Translations under genes and position numbers: made by a program
Notes under the pieces: generated by a model
Database searches by the model: none
What the model saw: the letters and a program-made list of their open reading frames with translations, nothing else
Told to the model about the DNA's origin: nothing
Source: an uncultured Clostridia bacterium
Lineage (GTDB): Bacteria; Bacillota; Clostridia; Oscillospirales; Oscillospiraceae
Assembly: GCA_946011705.1 (NCBI GenBank)
Contig: CAMGCA010000164.1
Coordinates: 1 to 5,178, forward strand
Length of the DNA stretch: 5,178 nucleotides
Direction of reading: 5' to 3'
Shown here: positions 1-4,297 of the stretch, in pieces
Layout: every line of letters begins with the position of its first letter
How positions within the stretch are numbered: position 1 is the stretch's first letter

Positions 1-53
1 GCGCCACCTTGCCAAGGTGGAGGTAGCGGGTTCGAGCCCCGTCACCCGCTCCA
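1..53 (+). tRNA. tRNA-Gly(GCC), 3' part
   Basis: The window opens inside a tRNA gene. The anticodon stem pairs 4-8 (CCACC) with 16-20 (GGTGG) around the loop TTGCCAA, giving anticodon GCC at 11-13, which reads glycine GGC/GGU codons. The T arm follows (stem 26-30 with 38-42, loop TTCGAGC). The 3' acceptor strand is 43-49, the discriminator is T50 and CCA is encoded at 51-53. The 5' acceptor strand and D arm lie outside the window, so the gene is partial only because of the window edge. Confidence 0.95.
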
Positions 54-58
54 AACAG

Positions 59-85
59 ATAAGGAACGCGCACCGCGTTCCTTAT
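59..85 (+). other. Hairpin between the two tRNA genes
   Basis: An 11-bp perfect stem (59-69 with 75-85, loop GCACC) sits between tRNA-Gly and tRNA-Cys and is followed only by TTTCAT, a poor U-tract. It could be a weak terminator, or a spacer structure that marks the processing site between tRNAs in one precursor. The distance to tRNA-Cys (7 bases) leaves no room for a separate promoter, so processing of a common transcript seems more likely. This is inference. Confidence 0.55.
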
Positions 86-92
86 TTCATAC

Positions 93-167
93 GGTACCGT
101 GGCCAAGTGGTAAGGCAAGAGTCTGCAAAACTCTCATTCGCCAGTTCAAATCTGGCCGGTACCTCCA
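93..167 (+). tRNA. tRNA-Cys(GCA)
   Basis: A complete cloverleaf is visible. The acceptor stem pairs 93-99 (GGTACCG) with 157-163 (CGGTACC); the anticodon stem pairs 118-122 with 130-134 around CTGCAAA, so the anticodon is GCA (125-127); the T stem pairs 140-144 with 152-156 around TTCAAAT. The discriminator is T164, the base expected for cysteine tRNA, and CCA is encoded at 165-167. It is co-oriented with the upstream tRNA-Gly and ends in the strong terminator ten bases downstream. tRNA genes of this kind often serve as integration sites; the accessory genes begin just after it. Confidence 0.97.
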
Positions 168-176
168 TGTTTACCC

Positions 177-223
177 AACACTTTAGATGCAACTTGGAAA
201 AAGTTGCATCTAAAGTGTTTTTT
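177..223 (+). terminator. Intrinsic terminator of the tRNA unit
   Basis: A 19-bp perfect stem (177-195 with 201-219) with loop GGAAA runs into a T-tract at 218-223. It is a textbook Rho-independent terminator placed right after tRNA-Cys. Just outside it, ACCC (173-176) and GGGT (225-228) could extend the fold. The stem is much longer than needed for termination. Confidence 0.93.
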
Positions 224-364
224 CGGGTATTTATTGAAACTTCACTAGATATAAGTTTGATTTTCTTGGATAAAATGTGAACACGTTTTTTAGTGATTCC
301 ATAGATGCAAATACCCTTTGATACGCCTTTTGAACTGGTTCAGCCAGATACAACGCAGATATTT

Positions 365-416
365 GCAGCGCCCTTTTTGATTTTGGGCAGTATTTCAAAA
401 AGGGCACAGCTTTTTT
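365..416 (+). terminator. Leader terminator 1
   Basis: The stem pairs 370-380 with 395-405 (11 bp), extended by G368-C407 and by 365-366 with 409-410 across two mismatches. The T-tract is 411-416. The 5' arm has a second, perfect partner at 503-518, so this hairpin can be replaced by a longer-range helix. Confidence 0.75.
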
Positions 417-450
417 ATAGAGTTTTCAGAAAATTATCATATGTGAATTT

Positions 451-497
451 GCCGGGATTTTTGTGGCGCAGCAACGCCATAAGAATCCCGGCTTTTT
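451..497 (+). terminator. Leader terminator 2
   Basis: The stem pairs 451-459 (GCCGGGATT) with 484-492. A second helix inside the loop pairs 464-468 with 475-479. The T-tract is 493-497. It lies entirely between the two arms of the 16-bp inverted repeat, so it can form in either arrangement of that repeat. Confidence 0.82.
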
Positions 498-538
498 CTT
501 TTTCAAAAAGGGCGCTGCCTCTCAGCATCCTTTTCCCA

Positions 539-571
539 GCCGTTCTCCTTTCTCAGGGAGGGCGGCTTTTT
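539..571 (+). terminator. Leader terminator 3
   Basis: The stem pairs 539-549 with 556-566, containing several G-T pairs, with a six-base loop and a T-tract at 567-571. It is the last of the tandem hairpins and lies about 60 bases before the first start codon of the operon. Confidence 0.72.
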
Positions 572-632
572 CGTTTTCTTAGAACAATATCCCGCGTCTG
601 AAAAAGGGCGCCGGAGGAAATGGAGGTTAATC

Positions 633-851
633 GTGAAGAAACCAAATCAAGCTCGTTTGAAACCCAACAGAACCAGACCGGAATACCGTTCCCACACAGG
701 CCCTCCCGCTCAGACTGAGAAGCCCATCTGTACAGCATCCCCGCTGTGCGAGGGGTGCCCATTTCCCGGGCATGGTTTTCTGTGCCGGGGTGAGGATGGA
801 GAATGTATGCGAACACGACTGATGAAACTATCTGAGGAGGGATCCAAATGA
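633..851 (+). CDS. Small Cys-rich protein, probable metal-binding
   Basis: This 72-residue protein has a basic, proline-rich N-terminal third (residues 1-30), then a Cys-rich segment: C33, C39, C42, C51 and C58 with H47, in the order PLCEGCPFPGHGFLC. The spacing C39-x2-C42-x8-C51-x6-C58 suggests a zinc knuckle-like fold. I recall short proteins with this CxGCPxPxHGFxC signature from Clostridia mobile elements, but know no function. The start is GTG 633, six bases after GGAGG (622-626). An ATG at 620 in another frame gives only about 32 residues and sits too close to its ribosome site. The stop overlaps the next start (ATGA, 848-851), so the two genes are probably translationally coupled. It is the first gene after the leader hairpins, so any attenuation would act on it first. 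Confidence 0.82.
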   Translation: MKKPNQARLKPNRTRPEYRSHTGPPAQTEKPICTASPLCEGCPFPGHGFLCRGEDGECMRTRLMKLSEEGSK

Positions 852-1129
852 ATATTCCATTTCCCAGCCGTGGGCAGGTAGAGTTCACCCGGAACAGCTA
901 TCCACCCGGCACACGAATTGTGTTGAACAGTATGAATGACCCCTATGCCCCGGTAGAATCCGGAACGCGGGGTACCGTGCGGTATGTGGACGATGCCGGG
1001 CAGTTGGGTGTCGCATGGGACAATGGGCGCAGCTTGTCGCTGATTCCCGGCGTAGACAGCTTCCGAAAACTGACCCAGCAGGAAATTGCCCAGGAACAGG
1101 GCATGAGGATGGAGGAGATGAAGCTGTGA
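848..1129 (+). CDS. DUF4314 domain protein
   Basis: This 93-residue protein matches the DUF4314 pattern: YPPGTRI (18-24), DPY (31-33), SGTRGTV (38-44), then WDNG (57-60) and IPGVDSF (66-72). The family is a small beta-rich fold common in conjugative and phage-like elements of Firmicutes and has no assigned activity; the GTRGTV...WDNG layout resembles small SH3-like barrels, which is my inference. A short charged helix follows (75-93). The ribosome site GAGGAGGG (833-840) is well placed for ATG 848. The gene overlaps its neighbours at both ends (ATGA with the upstream stop, GTGA with the downstream start), so it is the middle gene of a three-gene cassette. It is probably cytoplasmic, with no signal peptide or membrane segment. 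Confidence 0.88.
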   Translation: MNIPFPSRGQVEFTRNSYPPGTRIVLNSMNDPYAPVESGTRGTVRYVDDAGQLGVAWDNGRSLSLIPGVDSFRKLTQQEIAQEQGMRMEEMKL

Positions 1130-1707
1130 GTATTCAGAAGATTTCTACAGAGCAGCTCCGCCGTATGGGAGACCAGGAGGGGCTTGTCCTCCAGGGCTGC
1201 GGCGGTGATCCCCAGGAATGGCTGGATGGAATCAACCAGATTCTCGCCGATGAAGGTATCCTCAAAAAGGACAACGGATTCGAGGATGCCTATACCTTCC
1301 AGCATGACGGGCTGACCTGCCTGCTGTTCCCCTTCAAAGAAAATATGGAGCTGGATATGGGGAAGCTCGCCGTATGGCGGCTGGGAACCCATTCCACCTT
1401 CGGCGGCACCTGGCTGTCTGACTATGTGCCGAATCGGCTCGGGGGTTTTGTACAGGTTCAGGAACAAAAGGAACCTGCGCATATCAAGCCGGATTGTCCC
1501 CTCATAGGGACAGACGGAAACATCTTTCATCTTATGGGAAAAGCCTCGGAGACGCTGAGAAAGAACGGGATGCAGGAACAGGCAGATGAGATGCGTAACA
1601 GGATTCTCCAATGCCAGAGCTATCATTCTGCACTGAGCATTATCGGGGATTATGTGAATATCACCTCTGCCCATCAGGAAGAATGTATGGACATGGAAAT
1701 GGAGTAA
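1126..1707 (+). CDS. Conserved mobile-element protein of unknown function
   Basis: The start is GTG 1126, eight bases after GGAGGAG (1111-1117) and overlapping the previous stop, giving 193 residues; the frame stays open upstream but that part lies under the DUF4314 gene. Two conserved-looking blocks are visible. Residues 20-109 contain LVLQGCGGDPQEW (20-32), FQHDGLTCLLFPF (58-70) and FGGTWLSDYVPN (92-103). Residues 132-181 contain NIFHLMG, a predicted helix, and GDYVNITS. I recall the second block from other Firmicutes conjugative-element proteins, sometimes joined to YodL-type domains, but cannot name a family with certainty. It is acidic and soluble, without signal peptide or membrane helix. 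A terminator overlaps its stop codon, so it closes the first operon. Function unknown. Confidence 0.87.
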   Translation: MSIQKISTEQLRRMGDQEGLVLQGCGGDPQEWLDGINQILADEGILKKDNGFEDAYTFQHDGLTCLLFPFKENMELDMGKLAVWRLGTHSTFGGTWLSDYVPNRLGGFVQVQEQKEPAHIKPDCPLIGTDGNIFHLMGKASETLRKNGMQEQADEMRNRILQCQSYHSALSIIGDYVNITSAHQEECMDMEME

Positions 1708-1749
1708 GGCCGCTATGGAATCCGAAAGGAAACCATGGCGGCCTTTTTT
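1706..1749 (+). terminator. Intrinsic terminator of the first operon
   Basis: The stem pairs 1706-1718 with 1733-1745 (AAGGCCGC-TATGG type, one T-G pair), and the T-run spans 1744-1749. Its 5' arm begins inside the TAA stop codon of the 193-residue gene. The same hairpin lies about 20 bases past the stop of the convergent minus-strand gene and may slow polymerase there too, but no U-tract follows on that strand. Confidence 0.9.
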
Positions 1750-1766
1750 CCGTTCTATGGAAAAAT

Positions 1767-2075
1767 TCAATCCCACATGTGCTTGAGCAGGTAGGATTCC
1801 AGATCGTAGTCATATTTGAACCGCACCCCGGTAATGGACTCGCCGTTCAGGATGGCGGTGTATGCCTTCTGGTGGATTTCGTTCTGCTCCCGGTCACCGA
1901 CAAACAGATTGTCAGAGATCATCAGGGCGAAGGCGGCGTCCGGGTACTTTGCTTCCAACTCCGGAACGCTCTCCGGCGCGGCGTGGCGCAGGGCGTTCAT
2001 GCCGGGGATGCTGTTAAAGACGGCCTCCTGCTGCCTGAGCAGCTCCTGACGGGTGTGGCGAATGGCAGTGCTCAT
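1767..2075 (-). CDS. Conserved hypothetical protein, divergent gene
   Basis: This 102-residue protein is read on the minus strand. It has a polar helical N-terminus (MSTAIRHTRQELLRQQEAVF, 1-20), a central part containing GMNALRHA and PDAAFALMISDN (45-56), and a C-terminus rich in aromatic and charged residues ending KHMWD. I recognise the general type as a small orphan protein of Clostridia mobile elements but no functional family. I chose ATG at 2073-2075 because AAGGAG lies nine bases upstream (2085-2090 on the + strand) and a good promoter lies just before it; the frame extends 27 codons upstream, but that would run through the promoter. It is the only gene on this strand, sits between two + operons and has its own promoter, so it can be expressed independently. 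No signal peptide or membrane segment is seen. Confidence 0.82.
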   Translation of the reverse strand: MSTAIRHTRQELLRQQEAVFNSIPGMNALRHAAPESVPELEAKYPDAAFALMISDNLFVGDREQNEIHQKAYTAILNGESITGVRFKYDYDLESYLLKHMWD

Positions 2076-2110
2076 TTTGAATCTCTCCTTCCCTTTACGC
2101 ACTGGGTGAA

Positions 2111-2139
2111 ATGATACCATGAAAAAAGCGTGATAACAA
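2111..2139 (-). promoter_or_regulatory. Sigma-A type promoter of the minus-strand gene
   Basis: On the minus strand, -35 TTGTTA (2134-2139) and -10 TATCAT (2111-2116) are separated by exactly 17 bases. TG sits one base before the -10 (extended -10, TGGTATCAT). Transcription would start near 2104, about 30 bases before the start codon. Confidence 0.75.
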
Positions 2140-2156
2140 GCCTCGACTTTTCCCAA

Positions 2157-2258
2157 AAACTTGTTCCCATCTTCTGGGAGATTCTAGCAGAAGTACAGTC
2201 CAATAAACCGGGAGCTAATCAAACAAATATTTGCAAACCTTGAAGGGAGGTGATGTCA
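2157..2258. promoter_or_regulatory. Intergenic control region between divergent transcription units
   Basis: This stretch separates the minus-strand gene from the methylase unit. It holds a small hairpin (2165-2169 with 2175-2179, TCCCA/TGGGA) and the palindrome CAAATATTTG (2224-2233), a possible operator. The very strong ribosome site GGGAGGTGAT (2245-2254) follows. I could not find a convincing + strand promoter; TTGTTC at 2161-2166 has no good -10 partner at 17 bases. Confidence 0.4.
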
Positions 2259-2384
2259 ATGAAAAAACGACGTAAGTGTAAGGATAGGTGTTTCAAAACA
2301 AGGAAGGAAAACAAGCCCAACGGCCGATACAGCAGCCTGACCCCAGGCGCTGTACCGGCCGTTTCTATTTGGATTGGAGCGTGA
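2259..2384 (+). CDS. Short basic leader-like ORF before the methylase
   Basis: This ORF of 41 codons starts at ATG 2259, eight bases after the excellent ribosome site GGAGG (2246-2250). An in-frame ATG at 2253 is too close to the site. The N-terminus is strongly basic (MKKRRKCKDRCFKTRKEN) with two cysteines, C7 and C11. The remaining codons (about 21-36) lie in a long terminator-like hairpin, so that part of the peptide is probably dictated by RNA structure. The stop (2382-2384) falls at the place where the methylase should start. A leader peptide whose translation controls the hairpin is the natural reading, but a genuine small basic protein cannot be excluded. Confidence 0.5.
   Translation: MKKRRKCKDRCFKTRKENKPNGRYSSLTPGAVPAVSIWIGA
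2319..2370 (+). terminator. Long hairpin with T-rich tail (possible attenuator)
   Basis: The stem pairs 2319-2326 with 2356-2363, then after an A-C mismatch 2328-2333 with 2349-2354. After a bulged A it continues with 2335-2339 and 2344-2348 around a four-base loop. TTTCTATTT (2362-2370) follows. It lies inside the short basic ORF and ends just before the methylase reading frame, so it could stop transcription into the methylase gene unless the ribosome opens it. Its T-tract is interrupted, so efficiency is uncertain. Confidence 0.65.
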
Positions 2385-2385
2385 G

Positions 2386-3370
2386 ATAACCTATCAGAAC
2401 CCCAATAACCCGCATCGGCAACAAGACGAACCTGCTGCCGATCATCCTGCCCGTATTCCCCAAGGAATTCGGGCGCTACATCGAAATCTTTGGCGGCAGC
2501 GGCGCCGTGCTGCTGGGCAAGGAACCCAGCAAGTTTGAGGTGTACAACGACATCGAGGGTGAGCTGGTGAACTTTTTCCGGGTGGTGAAGAACCGCCCTG
2601 CGGAGCTGCTGCTGGAACTGGGTCTGCTGCCCCTTAACTCCCGAGAGGAGTTCGCCAGCTGGCTCCACTTCCACGATGGCGGCAATGAACCCACCATCCA
2701 CCTGCCGGATCAGGTGGAGATTATCGACAGAACAACACCTGCCTATTTGCTGAAAGAGGCGGAGGAGCTGAAAGCGTCTCTGCGCAAACGCTCGGACTAC
2801 CGGGATGTGCGGCAGGCCGCTGCCTACCTGAAGCGTGTGCGCAACAGCTATTCCAGCTCCGGGCGGAGCTTCGCCTGCCAGCCCTTTAGCGTCCGCACAT
2901 TGTTTACCCAGATTCGGGAGATGTCCCAGCGTCTGGAAAACGTCATCATCGAGCAGCAGAGCTTCGAGGTGCTGATTCCCCACTATGACCGGGAGGATGC
3001 CTTCTTCTACGGCGACCCGCCTTACTATGACAGTGAATATGTCTATGACGCGGAATTTGGCTGGGATCACCATGTTCTGCTACGGGACACGCTGGCACGG
3101 TGCAAGGGCAAGTGGCTGATCTCTCAGGTGGATTGCCCGGAAATCCGGTATCTGTTCAAAGATTACGAGATTCTAGATTTCCAGCGCATTCACCCCATGG
3201 TGCAGAAGTATGCCCCCGGTAAGCAGTTCGGGGAGCTGCTCATCGGAAACTATGATCTTTTGGAGCGGGAACGGGAGGTTCCCATCCAGATGTCCCTGAA
3301 TGAATTGCTGGGTGAATCCATCCCGGAAGACCAAATCATGATGCACTTGCCTCCATATTTGCCTTATTAA
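2386..3370 (+). CDS. D12-class DNA adenine N6-methyltransferase, N-terminus split by a +1 frameshift
   Basis: Enzymes of this class transfer a methyl group from S-adenosylmethionine to N6 of adenine in a short DNA site. The main frame is open from 2390 to TAA 3368-3370. It carries the N-terminal RIGNKTNLLP block (2411-2440), motif I FGGSGA (2489-2506) and the catalytic DPPY (3014-3025), followed by the family's C-terminal ELLIGNYDL. The expected N-terminus, YQNP followed by ITRIGNK, is encoded in two frames: ITYQNP at 2386-2403, then one extra A, then ITRIGNK from 2405. In the ITYQNP frame the likely ancestral start is ATA 2386, six bases after GGAG (2376-2379); a TTG at 2374 is the other option. 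The first valid in-frame start of the main frame is GTG 2507, which would remove motif I, so that form should be inactive. Removing the extra base gives about 327 residues, normal for the family. No restriction endonuclease is nearby, so it is an orphan methylase: either a pseudogene, rescued by frameshifting, or an assembly error. Confidence 0.88.
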
Positions 3371-3371
3371 A

Positions 3372-3431
3372 CTGCATGGTAGAAACCATACCGGTATAAC
3401 AAATCTTGAAGGAGCGAATTATACCATGCAG
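3372..3431 (+). promoter_or_regulatory. Inverted repeats burying the start codon of the next gene
   Basis: Positions 3372-3381 (CTGCATGGTA) are the exact reverse complement of 3422-3431, which contains the ATG at 3426-3428. Two competing pairings share the same bases: ATGGT (3376-3380) with ACCAT (3385-3389), and GGTATAA (3393-3399) with TTATACC (3419-3425). The palindrome ATACCGGTAT (3388-3397) also lies here. The 5' arm begins two bases after the methylase stop, so a terminating ribosome would cover it and free the downstream start. The pairing is observed; the control role is inference. Confidence 0.6.
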
Positions 3432-3626
3432 AAATCGAACCAAGTAAGTGAATTCACCCTGTTTCCCGTCCCGACGGACATGCTGGAGGAGATAGAACTG
3501 GATTTGTCGCACACTGTCCAGTACAGCGTTTCCCGGGGGCGGCTTATTATCGAACCCATCTATGATGAGGAGGAACCTGTGCGGTGCTGCCCTCATGCCT
3601 GCTGCTGTGAGGGGTGCCTGAGATGA
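3426..3626 (+). CDS. Small AbrB-companion-like protein with Cys-rich tail
   Basis: The protein has 66 residues. Residues 10-45 (ending SVSRGRLIIEPI) resemble the strand-turn-strand ending of AbrB/MazE-type swapped-hairpin proteins, where a short hydrophobic strand closes the fold; this resemblance is weak. An acidic stretch (YDEEE, 46-50) follows, then a tail with six cysteines in thirteen residues and one histidine (CCPHACCCEGCLR, 54-66), which looks like a metal-binding or redox element. The ribosome site is GGAG at 3411-3414, eleven bases before ATG, which is long, and the start codon lies in an inverted repeat. The stop overlaps the next start (ATGA, 3623-3626), coupling it to the AbrB-like gene. 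The two could form a regulator pair. No signal peptide; function not established. Confidence 0.72.
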   Translation: MQKSNQVSEFTLFPVPTDMLEEIELDLSHTVQYSVSRGRLIIEPIYDEEEPVRCCPHACCCEGCLR

Positions 3627-3925
3627 AGATATATCGGATTATCGGCAACGAGGGCAGGATTACCATTCCCTACGCCATCCGGCAGGCGATTGGCTTCCTG
3701 CCGTATGACGTGGTGTCCTTCCAGCTCATGGAGGATGACAGTGTGCTGGTTCGCCGGGAGGCGCTGCGGGGGAAGGAGAAGATTCCGCCCGGCTCCGGGC
3801 GGGATGCTTCCCTCATAGCTTTTCTGGAAAGTCTGGACGAAAAACAGCGATACAGCGCGTTGGTGCATCTGTCTGTCCTGTGGGCGCAGAGCCATGATAA
3901 AAATACGGGGAGGGATCGGGAATGA
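3623..3925 (+). CDS. AbrB/SpoVT-like swapped-hairpin DNA-binding protein
   Basis: This 100-residue protein has an AbrB-type N-terminal domain: RIIGNEGRITIPYAIRQAIG (5-24), followed by the hydrophobic strand YDVVSFQL (28-35) and VLVRRE (41-46). AbrB-family proteins dimerise by swapping beta hairpins and bind DNA with low sequence specificity, often as transition-state regulators or as the antitoxin part of toxin-antitoxin pairs. Residues 50-60 are a flexible Pro/Gly-rich linker, and 62-90 form a likely helix (LIAFLESLDEKQRYSALVHL) that may serve oligomerisation. I chose ATG 3623, which overlaps the previous stop and lies eight bases after GAGGGG (3609-3614); a GTG at 3614 would add three residues but overlap that ribosome site. 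No toxin gene is adjacent, so a regulatory role in the element is more likely than an antitoxin role. Its stop overlaps the next start. Confidence 0.85.
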   Translation: MKIYRIIGNEGRITIPYAIRQAIGFLPYDVVSFQLMEDDSVLVRREALRGKEKIPPGSGRDASLIAFLESLDEKQRYSALVHLSVLWAQSHDKNTGRDRE

Positions 3926-4287
3926 GCGGATACCGGGTGGTGTATGTGGAGCCGGGCAAGCCTGCCGTGGAAAAGGAGATTGGTTCCAAATTGGATGATC
4001 TTCAGGAAGCGGTGGGTGGGCTCATTGAGTGTATTTATGCCCATAACGATGGAACCGTTATTGTCGGCAACGATGAAGCAAAGCTTCTGGGCATGGAGGG
4101 CAACCGCAGACTGGACAGCGGCTCCATCATTGCGGGGCCTTTCTTTGTCATTGGAGAAGCGGGCGAGAACTTCCGCTCCCTGACGGACGCGGAGGTCAGC
4201 CGCTACTTGCAGGTATACGCCGAACCTCACCAAATCTCCCAGCGGGAGGTGCAGGCGGATATGGGCTTTACCTTTATGTGTTTCTGA
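3922..4287 (+). CDS. DUF3846 domain protein
   Basis: This 121-residue protein fits DUF3846: VVYVEPGKPAVEKEI (6-20), LDDLQEAVGGLIECIY (24-39), VGNDEAKLLGMEGNRRL (48-64) and the AGPFFVIG strand (71-78) followed by the SLTDAEVSRYL helix (87-96). DUF3846 is found widely in plasmids, phages and conjugative elements of Firmicutes and Actinobacteria; its biochemical role is unknown to me. The start ATG 3922 overlaps the upstream TGA, with a strong ribosome site GGGGAGG (3907-3913). The next gene starts only ten bases after the stop. The C-terminal 20 residues (QREVQADMGFTFMCF) lie past the usual domain end. It is soluble, with no membrane segment. Its place between the AbrB-like and SpoVG-like genes suggests shared regulation rather than a known pathway. 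Confidence 0.9.
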   Translation: MSGYRVVYVEPGKPAVEKEIGSKLDDLQEAVGGLIECIYAHNDGTVIVGNDEAKLLGMEGNRRLDSGSIIAGPFFVIGEAGENFRSLTDAEVSRYLQVYAEPHQISQREVQADMGFTFMCF

Positions 4288-4297
4288 GAGGTGCGCC

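Larger units (their letters stand above)
365..518 (+). repeat. 16-bp perfect long-range inverted repeat, with a 14/16 direct copy
   Basis: Positions 365-380 (GCAGCGCCCTTTTTGA) are the exact reverse complement of 503-518. The segment 395-410 is a direct repeat of 503-518 with two differences, and 599-611 repeats the A5GGGCGC core. One 5' arm therefore has three possible partners, the best of which is not the nearest. The sequence relation is direct observation; a switching role is inference. Confidence 0.85.
240..632 (+). promoter_or_regulatory. Gene-free structured leader with tandem terminator-like hairpins
   Basis: Nearly 400 bases between the tRNA terminator and the first accessory gene hold no convincing protein. 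They do hold three terminator-like hairpins in a row (365-416, 451-497, 539-571), all oriented toward the downstream genes, and a repeated segment (A5G3C type) at 395-405, 503-513 and 601-609 with an inverted copy at 370-378. No strong promoter is evident. A TATCAT at 435-440 with a poor -35 (around 412-417) is the best candidate inside the leader, and transcription from it would still cross hairpins two and three. A leader that ends transcription unless antiterminated, or a set of terminators insulating the element from the tRNA operon, are the two readings. Confidence 0.6.

Noticed and set aside
17..280. Open frame of 87 codons across the tRNA genes
   Set aside because: It runs through two tRNA genes and a terminator stem and has no ribosome site; the RNA genes explain the sequence.
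305..601. Open frame of 98 codons in the leader
   Set aside because: It passes through three hairpins with T-tracts, lacks a ribosome binding site and gives a low-complexity product without family features.
365..611. CRISPR-like or tandem repeat array from the A5GGGC copies
   Set aside because: The copies are short, irregularly spaced and partly inverted, and lie in terminator stems; there are no regular spacers.
620..718. ATG at 620 as start of a roughly 32-residue alternative product
   Set aside because: The GGAGG before it is only two bases away, while GTG 633 has correct spacing and gives the conserved-looking Cys-rich protein.
943..1776. Long minus-strand frame of 277 codons
   Set aside because: It is antisense to two well-supported coupled genes with good ribosome sites and crosses their terminator; no family signature seen.
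1611..2114. Plus-strand frame of 167 codons through the terminator and minus-strand gene
   Set aside because: It covers an intrinsic terminator and is antisense to a gene with a clear promoter and ribosome site.
2219..3073. Long minus-strand frame opposite the methylase
   Set aside because: The opposite strand encodes unmistakable D12 methylase motifs including DPPY; this is a codon-bias shadow.
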